Shown here: piece by piece, positions 1 to 9,497 of the stretch
How the letters are laid out: every line of letters starts with the position of its first letter
How positions within the stretch are numbered: position 1 is the stretch's first letter
Assembly: GCF_036967205.1 (NCBI RefSeq)
Contig: NZ_CP146022.1
Span: forward strand, 2,232,001-2,296,000
Source: Streptomyces sp. Q6
GTDB taxonomy: Bacteria > Actinomycetota > Actinomycetes > Streptomycetales > Streptomycetaceae
Length of the DNA stretch: 64,000 nucleotides
Direction of reading: 5' to 3'
Notes under the pieces: generated by a model
The model's database searches: none
The model's input: the letters and a program-made list of their open reading frames with translations, nothing else
What the model was told of the DNA's origin: nothing
Program-made: the position numbers and the translations under genes

Positions 1-312
1 GAACTGCACGCCGTCTACGCCGACCACCACTGGGTGCACGTCCTGCCGAACGCGGCGCTCCTGGCCGCGGCGCTCACCCACGCGGACGGCGACTTCGGCG
101 CCTCCGTCTGCCGTGCGGTGGAGGGCGGTTGGGACACGGACTCGAACGGCGCGACGGCCGGCTCGATCGCGGGCCTGCTGGCGGGGGACCCGGACGCGCT
201 CGGCGAGGCGTGGACGGCCCCGTTGAAGAACCGCTTGGCGACCACGGTGGGCGGTTTCGACGGCATCGGCTTCGACGAACTGGCCCGGCTCACTCTGGAG
301 GCCCGCACATGA
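1..312 (+). CDS. ADP-ribosylglycohydrolase family protein (C-terminal part)
   Basis: The frame is open from the first base to TGA at 310-312, so this is the last ~103 residues of a gene that begins upstream. The segment GWDTDSNGATAGSIAG matches the C-terminal metal-binding signature of the DraG/ARH fold, where the Asp-Thr-Asp residues bind a di-magnesium centre. Family members remove ADP-ribose from proteins or small molecules; the substrate here cannot be told. The TGA overlaps the ATG of the CoA-transferase gene (ATGA), so the three genes from here to 2464 are probably one translationally coupled operon. Confidence 0.85.
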   Translation, partial: ELHAVYADHHWVHVLPNAALLAAALTHADGDFGASVCRAVEGGWDTDSNGATAGSIAGLLAGDPDALGEAWTAPLKNRLATTVGGFDGIGFDELARLTLEART

Positions 313-1541
313 CGACCCCTCAAAATCACCACCGGCCGAACCCTCCGCACCAACCCCAGGGCCCCCTGAAGGGCTTGCGCGTCCTGGACCTGGCCACTCT
401 CTTCGCGGGTCCGCTCTGCGCCACGATGCTCGGCGACTTCGGCGCCGAGGTCATCAAGGTGGAGCACCCGCGCAAGCCGGACCCGTCGCGCGGCCACGGC
501 CCGTCGAAGGACGGCGTGGGCCTGTGGTGGAAGACGCTGGGCCGCAACAAGAAGAATCTCACCCTGGACCTCTCCTCCCCCGGCGGCCGCGAGGTCCTGC
601 TCAAGCTGGCGGCCGAGTCGGACGTGATCGTCGAGAACTTCCGTCCGGGCACCCTGGAGAAGTGGCACCTCGGCTGGGAGGAGCTGTCGGCGGCGAACCC
701 CCGCCTGGTCCTGGCGCGTGTCACCGGCTTCGGCCAGTTCGGCCCGTACGCCCGCCGCCCCGGATTCGGCACGCTCGCGGAGGCCATGTCGGGCTTCGCG
801 GCGATCACGGGCCAGCCGGACGGCCCGCCGACGCTCCCTCCGTTCGGCCTCGCCGACTCCATCGCCGCGCTGGCCACCTCGTACGCGATCATGGCGGCGC
901 TGCGCGGCCGGGACACGACCGGGCGCGGCCAGGTCGTCGACATGGCGATCATCGAGCCGATGCTGGCGATCCTCGGCCCGCAGGCCACGTGGTACGACCA
1001 GCTCGGCTACGTCCAGCCGCGCACCGGCAACCGTTCGACGAACAACGCGCCGCGCAACACGTACCGCACCAGCGACGGCCTGTGGGTGGCGGTCTCGACC
1101 TCGGCCCAGTCGATCGCGGAGCGCGTGATGCGTCTCGTGGGGCGGCCCGAGTTCATCGAGGAGGAGTGGTTCGGGTCGGGTGCGGGCCGCGCCGCTCACG
1201 CGGACGAACTGGACGAGGCGGTCGGCGGCTGGATCGCGGCCCACACCCGGGACGAGGTCGTGGCGGCCTTCGAGCGGGCGGAGGCGGCGATCGCCCCGAT
1301 CTACGACGTCCGTGACGTGATGCGGGACGAGCAGTACCGGGCGCTGGGTTCCATCACCGAACTCCCGGACCCGGACCTCGGCACGGTCAAGATGCAGAAC
1401 GTCCTGTTCCGCCTCTCCGAGACCCCCGGGGCCATCAGGTGGACGGGCCGGGAGCACGGCGCGGACACCGACGAGGTCCTCGACGGCCTCGGTCTGACGG
1501 AGGCGGACATCGTGGCGCTGCGAAAGGCCGGTGCGGTATGA
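309..1541 (+). CDS. CaiB/BaiF family (class III) CoA-transferase
   Basis: A protein of 410 aa, normal for the family. The start is the ATG overlapping the upstream stop as ATGA. Near residue 25 it has GLRVLDLATLFAGPLCATML, followed by GDFGAEVIKVEHP, the N-terminal CoA-binding signature. GRGQVVDMAIIEP carries the likely catalytic Asp near residue 211, which forms a mixed anhydride with the acyl group. Family members move CoA between carboxylic acids or racemise acyl-CoAs. The 3' neighbour is a CitE-like lyase, again coupled by ATGA, which suggests a short acyl-CoA pathway. The acyl substrate is unknown. Confidence 0.9.
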   Translation: MTTPQNHHRPNPPHQPQGPLKGLRVLDLATLFAGPLCATMLGDFGAEVIKVEHPRKPDPSRGHGPSKDGVGLWWKTLGRNKKNLTLDLSSPGGREVLLKLAAESDVIVENFRPGTLEKWHLGWEELSAANPRLVLARVTGFGQFGPYARRPGFGTLAEAMSGFAAITGQPDGPPTLPPFGLADSIAALATSYAIMAALRGRDTTGRGQVVDMAIIEPMLAILGPQATWYDQLGYVQPRTGNRSTNNAPRNTYRTSDGLWVAVSTSAQSIAERVMRLVGRPEFIEEEWFGSGAGRAAHADELDEAVGGWIAAHTRDEVVAAFERAEAAIAPIYDVRDVMRDEQYRALGSITELPDPDLGTVKMQNVLFRLSETPGAIRWTGREHGADTDEVLDGLGLTEADIVALRKAGAV

Positions 1542-2464
1542 CCACCAGGCGGCACACCCCACAGAACACCTGGCCGAACACCCCCCGGACCACCTCTGCG
1601 AACACGCCCCGGACCACCTCTCAGCCGGTGCACGTCACCTGGCTGTACGCCCCTGGTGACCGCCCCGATGTCGTCGCCAAGGCCCTCGGCTCGGGCGCCG
1701 ATGTGGTGCTGGTCGACCTGGAGGACGCGGTCGCCCCGGACCGCAAGGCGTACGCCCTCGACGCGACGGCCGAGCTGCTGGCCGACCGGCCCGAGGTGCC
1801 GGTGCATGTGCGCGTGAACGCGCTCGACGGTCCGCTCGCCGAGCACGAGGTACGCCGTCTCGCCGCGCTGCCGGGCCTGGGCGCGCTGCGTCTGCCGAAG
1901 GTGCACGGCCCGGCGGACCTGGCGCGGGTCGCCGACTGGACGGGCGAGGGGCCCGAAGACCTGCCGCTGTACGCCCTGTTGGAGTCGGCGCTCGGCGTCG
2001 AGCAGGCGTACGAGATCGCGTCCCAGCCGTCCGTCCACGGCATCGCGCTCGGTGAGGCGGATCTGCGCGCGGAGCTCGGCATCTCGGACGCGGCGGGGCT
2101 GGCGTGGGTGCGCGGCCGCGCGGTGGTCGCCGCGCGCGCGGCCCAGCTGCCGCCTCCGCCGCAGTCCGTGTATCCGGACATCCGTGACACGCAGGGCCTG
2201 GCCCGTTCCTGCGCCGAGGGCCGCGCGCTCGGCTTCCTCGGGCGTACGGCGATCCATCCGCGCCAGCTGCCGGTGATCGAGGAGGCGTTCCGTCCGACGG
2301 AGGCGGAGGTGGCGGCGGCCGAGGAGATCGTCGGGGCGGCGGCCACGGACGCGGGTGCGCTCGCGTTGCCGGACGGCCGTTTCGTGGACGCGGCGGTGGT
2401 GGCGGGTGCCCGCCGCACGCTGAGTCTGGCGGGGCGCTCGGCGCCCAGGCCGTCCACCGTGTGA
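1538..2464 (+). CDS. HpcH/HpaI aldolase / citrate lyase beta-subunit-like protein
   Basis: A protein of 308 aa with the TIM-barrel CitE fold. YAPGDRPDVVAKAL and VVLVDLEDAV are the typical N-terminal motifs, with acidic residues that bind Mg2+. Homologues cleave or form C-C bonds of acyl-CoAs (malyl-CoA, citramalyl-CoA, citryl-type), which fits the neighbouring CoA-transferase. The ATG at 1538 overlaps the previous stop. The first ~30 residues are Thr/Pro-rich low complexity containing a tandem NTPRTTS duplication; a GTG at 1628 just before HVTWLYAPGDRP is an alternative start that would omit it. The last codons lie in a 23-bp tandem repeat. Confidence 0.85.
   Translation: MTTRRHTPQNTWPNTPRTTSANTPRTTSQPVHVTWLYAPGDRPDVVAKALGSGADVVLVDLEDAVAPDRKAYALDATAELLADRPEVPVHVRVNALDGPLAEHEVRRLAALPGLGALRLPKVHGPADLARVADWTGEGPEDLPLYALLESALGVEQAYEIASQPSVHGIALGEADLRAELGISDAAGLAWVRGRAVVAARAAQLPPPPQSVYPDIRDTQGLARSCAEGRALGFLGRTAIHPRQLPVIEEAFRPTEAEVAAAEEIVGAAATDAGALALPDGRFVDAAVVAGARRTLSLAGRSAPRPSTV
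1574..1621 (+). repeat. 24-bp tandem duplication in the 5' end of the CitE-like gene
   Basis: Two 24-bp copies, 1574-1597 and 1598-1621, differ at only a couple of positions and encode the duplicated NTPRTTS peptide. Being a multiple of three, the duplication keeps the frame. It lies in the poorly conserved N-terminal extension, so slippage there would be tolerated. Confidence 0.8.
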
Positions 2465-2510
2465 CGCCCAGGCCGTCCACCGTGTGACGCCCAGGCCGTC
2501 CACCGTATGA
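2442..2510. repeat. Three tandem copies of a 23-bp unit at the 3' end of the CitE-like gene
   Basis: Copies at 2442-2464, 2465-2487 and 2488-2510 read CGCCCAGGCCGTCCACCGT followed by GTGA, GTGA and ATGA. Copy 1 contains the last codons and the TGA stop of the CitE-like gene; copies 2 and 3 are noncoding. The first two copies are identical and the third differs by one base. Confidence 0.95.
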
Positions 2511-2516
2511 CGCCGA

Positions 2517-2548
2517 AGGGCGCCCGAACCTCGCGGTTCCGGCGCCCT
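2517..2548. terminator. Rho-independent-type hairpin between the CitE-like gene and lgt
   Basis: Arms 2517-2530 and 2535-2548 pair over 14 positions with one mismatch and a TCGC loop. There is no long T run, as is usual in Streptomyces. It sits between two convergent genes and may serve both strands. Confidence 0.75.
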
Positions 2549-2571
2549 CGTCGACGTACGGCGAAGAAACA

Positions 2572-3603
2572 TCAGCCGTTCTTGGCCTCGGCCTCGTCCT
2601 TGGCGTTCTCCATGTCGCCCTTGCCCAAGGTCACGGACTCACCACCACCGGACTTCTCGGAGCCCTCGGCCGCGTCGGCGTCGGCCGACCCGGCCTCCGC
2701 ACCATCCGCCGACGCACCATCCGCCGACGAGCCGGCGTCCACCGATCCGTCCACCGATCCGCCACTCGATCCGTCGCCGTCCTCGGACGCCCTAGGCTCG
2801 ACGATCTCCTCACGCCCCGGCCGCATCTTCGCCGACAGCACCAGGTAGACCACGGCGAGCACGAAGACGAAGATCGCGGTCCAGTTGTTGAGCCGCATCC
2901 CGAAGATGTGGTGCGCGTCGTCCACGCGCATGTACTCGATCCAGAACCGGCCCACGCAGTACGAGGCGACGTAGAGCGCGAAGGCACGCCCGTGCCCGAG
3001 CCGGAACTTCCGGTCGGCCCAGATGACGAGCACGGCGACGCCGATGCACCACAGCGACTCGTACAGGAAGGTCGGGTGGTAGAGGCCCGGCACCCGCCCG
3101 TCCGTGTCCGAGGTGATCTTCAGCGCCCACGGCAGATCGGTCTCCCGGCCGTACAGCTCCTGGTTGAACCAGTTGCCCCAGCGGCCGAAGGCCTGGGCGA
3201 GGGCGATGCCGGGTGCCAGCGCGTCGGCCCACGCGGGGAGCGGGATGCCCCGGCGGCGGCAGCCGATCCAGGCACCGACCGCGCCGAGCGCGATCGCGCC
3301 CCAGATCCCGAGGCCGCCCTCCCAGATCTTGAAGGCGTCCACCCAGTCGCGGCCCTCGCTGAAGTACAGCTCGTAGTCCGTGATCACGTGGTAGAGCCGC
3401 CCGCCGACCAGGCCGAACGGCACCGCCCAGACGGCGATGTCGGCGACCGTGCCGGCCCGCCCGCCGCGGGCGATCCAGCGCTTGTTGCCGAGCCAGACGG
3501 CCACGAAGACGCCGATGATGATGCAGAACGCGTAGCCGCGCAGCGGGATCGGTCCGAGGTAGAGGACCCCGCGCGACGGGCTGGGGATGTAGGCAAGTTC
3601 CAT
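2572..3603 (-). CDS. lgt: Prolipoprotein diacylglyceryl transferase Lgt
   Basis: A 343-aa polytopic membrane enzyme that moves diacylglycerol from phosphatidylglycerol onto the lobe Cys of prolipoproteins, the first step of lipoprotein maturation. RGYAFCIIIGVFVAVWLGNK forms the first conserved membrane segment. AQAFGRWGNWFNQELYGRE carries the Lgt signature residues, and RFWIEYMRVDD lies near the end of the catalytic core. After the last helix (VFVLAVVYLVLSAKM) there is a ~65-aa acidic Ser/Ala/Asp-rich tail ending in KNG, common in actinomycetes and probably disordered and cytoplasmic. LspA, the next enzyme of the pathway, is encoded at 50071-50673. Confidence 0.97.
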   Translation of the reverse strand: MELAYIPSPSRGVLYLGPIPLRGYAFCIIIGVFVAVWLGNKRWIARGGRAGTVADIAVWAVPFGLVGGRLYHVITDYELYFSEGRDWVDAFKIWEGGLGIWGAIALGAVGAWIGCRRRGIPLPAWADALAPGIALAQAFGRWGNWFNQELYGRETDLPWALKITSDTDGRVPGLYHPTFLYESLWCIGVAVLVIWADRKFRLGHGRAFALYVASYCVGRFWIEYMRVDDAHHIFGMRLNNWTAIFVFVLAVVYLVLSAKMRPGREEIVEPRASEDGDGSSGGSVDGSVDAGSSADGASADGAEAGSADADAAEGSEKSGGGESVTLGKGDMENAKDEAEAKNG

Positions 3604-3727
3604 GGCAGGGTCGACGCTACCGTGCCGGGCCGCGGACTCGTCCGGCAGCCCGGCTACGTCTCCATAACAAGGATCACCCGGCGCCCTGCCAGGACTGCTT
3701 GCAGGGTGACCAAGCGGCGGGCGAGGG

Positions 3728-4501
3728 CTACTTGGCCGCTTCCTCCACCTGCTGCTTCAGCTTGTCCGGCGTCAGCGTGTTCAGATCGAGGGTCGTGCCG
3801 TTCAGGATCACCGTCGGCGTCGCCGAGATCTTCTCGTCCTGGAACTTCTTGTAGGTCTTCTGCACCCAGCTGTCGTGCGTCCCGTCGTTCACACAGGACG
3901 TGAAGGTGTCGGTGACCAGGCCGTCGACCTTCCCGGCCAGCTCGATCAGCTTGCTGTTCTTGGCGTACGCGTCGTCCGTCTCTTCCGGCTGGTTCTCGTA
4001 CAGCACGTCGTGGTAGTCGCGGAACTTGCCGGCTTCCTGTGCGCACGCCGCCGCGTTGCCCGCGCGGAGCGAGCCCGTGCCGCCGAGGTTCCCGTCGATG
4101 AGCGTGACGAGGTGGTACTGGATCTGCGCCTTGCCGCTGTCGGCCAGCTCGTGCAGCACCGTGCGGTAGTTGGTCTCGAAGGACTTGCACGCCGGGCAGC
4201 GGAAGTCCTCCCAGATCGTGAGCGTCGACTTGGCGGTGTCCTTGCCCACGGGGATGGCGAGCTGGTCGTCGCCGTCCGCTCCCTTCGGCGCGACGACCGG
4301 GCCCGACGACGTGTCGCCGGAACTGTCGTCGCCCGAGTTCGCGGCGACCACACCGATCACCGCGGCAAGTCCCAGTACGCAGACGACGGCCGCGCCCACC
4401 ACCAACGTCCGGCGCCGCTTCTCCGCGGCCTTCTGCTTCTCGCGCTCCGCGGCAAGCCGATCGCGGGCCGCGCGCTTTCCCTCACGGTTCTTCTCACTCA
4501 C
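3728..4501 (-). CDS. Membrane-anchored DsbA-like thioredoxin-fold protein
   Basis: A 257-aa protein. Residues 1-32 are highly charged and cytoplasmic (MSEKNREGKRAARDRLAAER onward), followed by one membrane helix at about 32-53. The extracellular part is a DSBA-like/thioredoxin_4 domain with the active site FRCPACKSFE (C102-x-x-C105) and the late cis-Pro region SATPTVILNG. It probably makes or reshuffles disulfides in exported proteins. The start is GTG at 4501 (AGT GAG AAG follow); no clear Shine-Dalgarno is visible. It lies downstream of the trpA terminator, so it likely has its own promoter. A paralogue is at 40407-41225. Confidence 0.88.
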   Translation of the reverse strand: MSEKNREGKRAARDRLAAEREKQKAAEKRRRTLVVGAAVVCVLGLAAVIGVVAANSGDDSSGDTSSGPVVAPKGADGDDQLAIPVGKDTAKSTLTIWEDFRCPACKSFETNYRTVLHELADSGKAQIQYHLVTLIDGNLGGTGSLRAGNAAACAQEAGKFRDYHDVLYENQPEETDDAYAKNSKLIELAGKVDGLVTDTFTSCVNDGTHDSWVQKTYKKFQDEKISATPTVILNGTTLDLNTLTPDKLKQQVEEAAK

Positions 4502-4514
4502 ACCCGCGCAACGA

Positions 4515-4544
4515 ACCGGGGAGGCACGAGCGTGCCTCCCCGGT
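4515..4544. terminator. Hairpin terminator after trpA
   Basis: A perfect 14-bp inverted repeat, ACCGGGGAGGCACG (4515-4528) and its complement (4531-4544), with a two-base centre. It lies just past the trpA stop on the minus strand and ends the trpCMBA transcription unit. Confidence 0.85.
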
Positions 4545-4579
4545 CCGATTCCACCCGTACGGGCGACACGGCGACGTGA

Positions 4580-5391
4580 CTATGCGTGACCGCGCACGCC
4601 GGCGGCGAGTTCCGCGGCGAGGGCGCGCACCCCGTCGATCCCGGCCTTCTCGTCCTCGGCGTCCAGCATCCGCTTGACGAACGCGGAGCCGACGATGACG
4701 CCGTCGGCGAAGCCGGCGACCTCCTTGGCCTGCTGGGCGTTGGAGACGCCGATACCGACGCAGACGGGCAGGTCGGTGGTGGCCTTCGTACGGCGTACGA
4801 GGTCCTGGGCCTGGTTGCCGACGGACTCGCGGGTGCCGGTGACGCCCATGAGGGAGGCGGCGTAGACGAAGCCGGAGCCGGCCGCCGTGATGGTGGCCAG
4901 GCGCTCGTCCTTGCTGCTGGGCGCGACGACGAAGACGGTCCCGAGACCGTGCTTGTCGGCGTGCTCGCGCCAGACCGCCGACTCCTGTACGGGCAGGTCG
5001 GGCAGGATGCAGCCCGCACCGCCCGCCTCGGCGAGCTCGGCGGTGAACCGCTCGACGCCGTAGATGTAGATCGGGTTCCAGTACGTCATGACGAGGACCG
5101 GCTTGCCGGTGGCCTCGTGCGCCTCGCGGACGCTGCGCATGACGTCCTTGATCTTGAGGCCGCCGCGCAGCGCGATGTCGTCGGCGGTCTGGATGACCGG
5201 GCCGTCGAGCACCGGGTCGGAGTGCGGGAACCCGACCTCGACGACGTCGGCGCCGCCGTCGAAGGCGGCCTTGATCGCCTCGATGCCGCCGTCGACGGTG
5301 GGGAAGCCGGCGGGCAGGTAGGCGATGAGCGCGGCGCGCCCCTCGGCCTTCGCGCCGGCGAGGGTGTCGTTCAACAGCTGGATGTTGCCGC

Positions 5392-5395
<4 letters not shown>
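4580..5395 (-). CDS. trpA: Tryptophan synthase alpha subunit
   Basis: A 271-aa TIM-barrel enzyme that splits indole-3-glycerol phosphate into indole and glyceraldehyde 3-phosphate, passing indole to TrpB through a tunnel. The catalytic acids are visible as E53 ([11 protein letters not shown]) and D64 (PVLDGP), matching E. coli Glu49 and Asp60. The phosphate-binding loops include GVTGTRE and a conserved [11 protein letters not shown]. The start is GTG at 5395, which overlaps the trpB stop as GTGA, giving tight translational coupling suited to the alpha-beta complex. It is the last gene of the trp unit. Confidence 0.97.
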
Positions 5396-6678
<1,283 letters not shown>

Positions 6679-6814
6679 GCGTAAACCTCACGGTGGGAAC
6701 GGGTGATGACTGATCGCCGTGGGGGCATGGGTCGTTACTCGACGGTGAGCTGTTCGTGGTGGCCCGCGCTCGCGCGGCGCCGTCCGAAGGGTCGAGTGGA
6801 TGAGTCCCGCGCCC

Positions 6815-6961
6815 CTAGCGGGGCGCCTGCCATCGCATGCCGTTGATCTGACCGGGCTCGCTGCCGATGTGGTACCTGACCCTGCGACCTCGTACGCGGC
6901 GCGCCGGGGCCCGGCAGCCGCGAGGGCGGCAGCCGGGGGCGAGGCGGGCGGAGATCGGCAT
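6815..6961 (-). CDS. trpM: TrpM-like small modulator of tryptophan biosynthesis
   Basis: A 48-aa very basic ORF lies between trpC and trpB, starting 8 bp after the trpC stop: MPISARLAPGCRPRGCRAPA, then RRVRGRRVRYHIGSEPGQIN and GMRWQAPR. Its position is that of trpM (earlier trpX) in the S. coelicolor trpCXBA cluster, where the product influences tryptophan supply and development. The paired GCRPRGCRAPARRV and the EPGQINGMRW end look like conserved family features from memory. It is shorter than the ~60-aa S. coelicolor protein. No strong Shine-Dalgarno is seen, so translation may depend on coupling to trpC. Confidence 0.7.
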   Translation of the reverse strand: MPISARLAPGCRPRGCRAPARRVRGRRVRYHIGSEPGQINGMRWQAPR

Positions 6962-6969
6962 GGGTCGGG

Positions 6970-7779
6970 TCAGCTCCGGCCGTGCCGCAGGGCCGGGTGG
7001 GCGCCGGCGGCGACCAGGTCGGCGACCGCGGACTTCGGGTCGCGGCCGGTGACGAGGGACTCGCCGACGAGGACGGCGTCGGCGCCGGCGTTGGCGTACG
7101 CGATCAGGTCGTGCGGGCCGCGGACGCCGGACTCGGCGACCTTGACGATGTGGTCCGGGATCTCCGGGGCGACGCGCTCGAAGGTGCCGCGGTCGACGGT
7201 GAGGTCCTTCAGGTTCCGGGTGTTGACGCCGATGATCTTGGCGCCGGCGTCCACGGCCCGCTCCACCTCGTCCTCGTCGTGCGCCTCGACGAGCGGCGTG
7301 AGACCGATGGACTCGGCGCGCTCGATGAGGGACTCCAGGGCGGGCTGGTCGAGGGCCGCCACGATCAGCAGGGCGAGGTCGGCGCCGTACGCGCGGGCCT
7401 CCCACAGCTGGTACGAGGTGACGATGAAGTCCTTGCGCAGGATCGGGATGTCGACCTTGGCGCGGACCGCTTCGAGGTCGGCGAGCGAGCCGCCGAAGCG
7501 TCGCTGCTCGGTCAGTACGGAGATGACGGCCGCGCCACCCGCCTCGTAGTCGGCGGCGAGGGCGGCGGGGTCGGCGATCATCGCGAGGGCGCCCTTGGAG
7601 GGGCTGGACCGCTTGACCTCACAGATGACCTTGACGCCGTCGCCGCGCAGGGCCGCGACACCGTCCTTGGCGGCTGGAGCCTTCGCCGCGCGCTCCTTGA
7701 GCTCGTCGAGGCTGACGCTCGCCTGCCGTTCCGCGAGGTCGGCACGGACTCCGTCGATGATCTCGTCGAGCACACTCAC
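6970..7779 (-). CDS. trpC: Indole-3-glycerol-phosphate synthase
   Basis: A 269-aa TIM-barrel enzyme that closes the indole ring from CdRP with loss of CO2 and water. [11 protein letters not shown] holds the catalytic Lys of the N-terminal strand, [16 protein letters not shown] the second catalytic Lys, and [13 protein letters not shown] plus [12 protein letters not shown] the later barrel motifs. The start is GTG at 7779, preceded by AAAGGAG at good spacing. A 123-bp gap separates it from the DUF2752 gene, so a promoter for trpCMBA probably lies there; no Trp-rich leader peptide was seen in it. Confidence 0.97.
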   Translation of the reverse strand: MSVLDEIIDGVRADLAERQASVSLDELKERAAKAPAAKDGVAALRGDGVKVICEVKRSSPSKGALAMIADPAALAADYEAGGAAVISVLTEQRRFGGSLADLEAVRAKVDIPILRKDFIVTSYQLWEARAYGADLALLIVAALDQPALESLIERAESIGLTPLVEAHDEDEVERAVDAGAKIIGVNTRNLKDLTVDRGTFERVAPEIPDHIVKVAESGVRGPHDLIAYANAGADAVLVGESLVTGRDPKSAVADLVAAGAHPALRHGRS

Positions 7780-7902
7780 GCGAGCGGACTCCTTTCCTGG
7801 CGATCCTGAGCGACCAAGTGGTCACTGCGATGGTATCCGGAGGTGGGCGAAGGACCCGCATCCGGTTGACGGCGGTCCCACTACCTGGACATTTCTAGTT
7901 GA

Positions 7903-8346
7903 TCAAGGGTGCAGGAAGCCACCGAGGGGCAGGTTCCGGACAACGGTGAAGACGAGCACCACGGCGCCGACGGCCCACAGCTGGGGGCGGCCGAGAGCGA
8001 GGCCGAGCGGCTTGCCGCGCGCCGCGCGCACGGCCCACACCGTCCACACCACGGCGAGAACCGCGTAGCCGGCGACGGCGAGGGCGTTGGCCCCGAGCGC
8101 CGCGGTCAGGTCGCCGTGCACGAGGGCGTGGGCGCCGCGCAGTCCGCCGCAGCCGGGGCAGTAGATCCCCGTGGCCCGCAGGAGCGGGCAGGCCGGGTAG
8201 TGGCCCGGTTCGTTCGGGTCGACGGCGCCGACGTACGCGAAGGCCGCGGCGACCCCGGCGAGCACGCCGAGCGGCACGGCGAGCCCGCGCAGCGTCGTGG
8301 TGCGGGCGGTGCCGGTGTCGCGCGTCTCGACGGTCACCCGGTGCAT
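7903..8346 (-). CDS. DUF2752 family membrane protein
   Basis: A 147-aa protein with three to four predicted membrane helices (about 20-40, 80-108, 120-140). The family hallmark CPLLRATGIYCPGCGGLRG, a Cys-rich motif with a CPGCGGxR core, lies near residues 52-70. The function of DUF2752 is unknown; the invariant cysteines suggest metal or thiol chemistry at the membrane surface. It lies between the trpE and trpC blocks, after a strong terminator, so it may be transcribed separately or together with trpC. Confidence 0.85.
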   Translation of the reverse strand: MHRVTVETRDTGTARTTTLRGLAVPLGVLAGVAAAFAYVGAVDPNEPGHYPACPLLRATGIYCPGCGGLRGAHALVHGDLTAALGANALAVAGYAVLAVVWTVWAVRAARGKPLGLALGRPQLWAVGAVVLVFTVVRNLPLGGFLHP

Positions 8347-8387
8347 TCTGCCCCGGTGACCCTCGTCGCGCCCGCCGGGAAACGCGG

Positions 8388-8424
8388 AGGGGCGGGGCGG
8401 CGAACCCGTCGCCGCCCCGCCCCT
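8388..8424. terminator. Strong hairpin after the HGxxPAAW gene
   Basis: A perfect 16-bp stem (8388-8403 with 8409-8424) around the loop ACCCG. It ends the trpE - membrane protein - HGxxPAAW transcript on the minus strand. Confidence 0.85.
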
Positions 8425-8442
8425 GTCACGTACCGAGAAGGG

Positions 8443-8694
8443 TCAGGCCTCCGAGCCGACCGGGCGCGCGGTGGCCGAGGACTTCATCTGGAGCTCGGCG
8501 CGCTTCGGCTTGCCGAGGCCGACCGCGCTCATGATGCCGCCGACGATCGCCGCGAGGGCGAGCAGGGCCATGCCCGCCCAGAATCCGGCGACGTTGCCCA
8601 TCACCATGAAGGCGCCGCCGACACAGAAACCGATGAAGGCGATGATGACACCCGTCCAGGCGGCCGGGGTGTGTCCGTGGCTGATGTCCGCCAT
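8443..8694 (-). CDS. HGxxPAAW family small membrane protein
   Basis: An 83-aa protein beginning MADISHGHTPAAWTGVIIAF, the HGxxPAAW signature that names the family. Two membrane helices follow (about 13-34 and 38-60), then a basic cytoplasmic tail. GAGGAG lies at good distance before the ATG. The function is unknown; the gene is usual beside the trpE-associated membrane protein in Streptomyces, so a link to tryptophan or aromatic metabolism rests on context only. Confidence 0.85.
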   Translation of the reverse strand: MADISHGHTPAAWTGVIIAFIGFCVGGAFMVMGNVAGFWAGMALLALAAIVGGIMSAVGLGKPKRAELQMKSSATARPVGSEA

Positions 8695-8788
8695 GGCTTG
8701 CTCCTCGTTGCTTATGGCCTATGCGTACGCGCACGTACGTCGTTCGGGTCCATTGTCCCGTACTCGTACATAGGGAAATAACCCGGGG

Positions 8789-9448
8789 TCAGGCAGCGCC
8801 CGTCGGGTCCTCGCCGCGGTCGAGGGCCTTCCACAGCTCCTCGGGGCGCTCCGGGTCGACGGCCTTCGCCCTGCGGGGGCGGGGAGCGCCGGAGCGCTCG
8901 TAGCGGCCGCCCATCGAGGGCCAGGCCGCGCCGTAGATCACGGCGAGGATCCCGGCGAGCAGGATGAGGGCGCCGCCGGCCGCGGCGACGTACGGCCAGG
9001 CCGTGTGGCTGATCGTGTCCATGGTGGCCGCGGTGTTGCCCGCGGCGGTGGCCGCCTTCTCGTCGAGCGCGGCGCTGTCGTCGGCGCCGAGCACGGCGGC
9101 GGCGACGGCGCCCGCGCCGCTGAGCGCGAGCAGCGCCGAGACCAGGATGCGGCCGGCCCTGCGGACCGCGAACACGGCCACCAGGGCGGCGAGCCCGACG
9201 ATCGCGAGGGCGGCGGGGACGCCGGTGACGTCGCTGCCCGTCGCGGAGAGCGGCAGTTCGCCGCCCGCGACGGAGACGACGCCCGAGCACCATTCCTGAC
9301 GGGAGGCGAGCAGCGCGACCACGGCGCCCGCCGCCCCCAGGAGCAGGGCTGCGCCGAGGCTGCGCCGGCCGTTCTTCGGCGGCTCGGCCGGGTCGGCGGA
9401 CTCGGCGGCATCGGTACGGGGGTGCGGTACGGCAGTCACGCACTCCAC
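8789..9448 (-). CDS. Trp biosynthesis-associated membrane protein (TIGR02234 type)
   Basis: A protein of 219 aa with four membrane helices (SLGAALLLGAAGAVVALLA, ALAIVGLAALVAVFAV, ILVSALLALSGAGAVAAAVL and a C-terminal GGALILLAGILAVIYGAAW) and a charged cytoplasmic tail. The motif SRQEWCSG after helix 1 is typical of the actinobacterial Trp_oprn_chp family found next to trp genes. The GTG at 9448 is chosen because GGAGGGG precedes it by 5 bp; GTG 9439 and TTG 9490 are also in frame. It lies 49 bp after trpE. No biochemical role is established. Confidence 0.88.
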   Translation of the reverse strand: MECVTAVPHPRTDAAESADPAEPPKNGRRSLGAALLLGAAGAVVALLASRQEWCSGVVSVAGGELPLSATGSDVTGVPAALAIVGLAALVAVFAVRRAGRILVSALLALSGAGAVAAAVLGADDSAALDEKAATAAGNTAATMDTISHTAWPYVAAAGGALILLAGILAVIYGAAWPSMGGRYERSGAPRPRRAKAVDPERPEELWKALDRGEDPTGAA

Positions 9449-9497
9449 TATCGCCCCTCCGTCCAGGTATGTGTGACTCGGGGGCCGCAAGCGTGGG

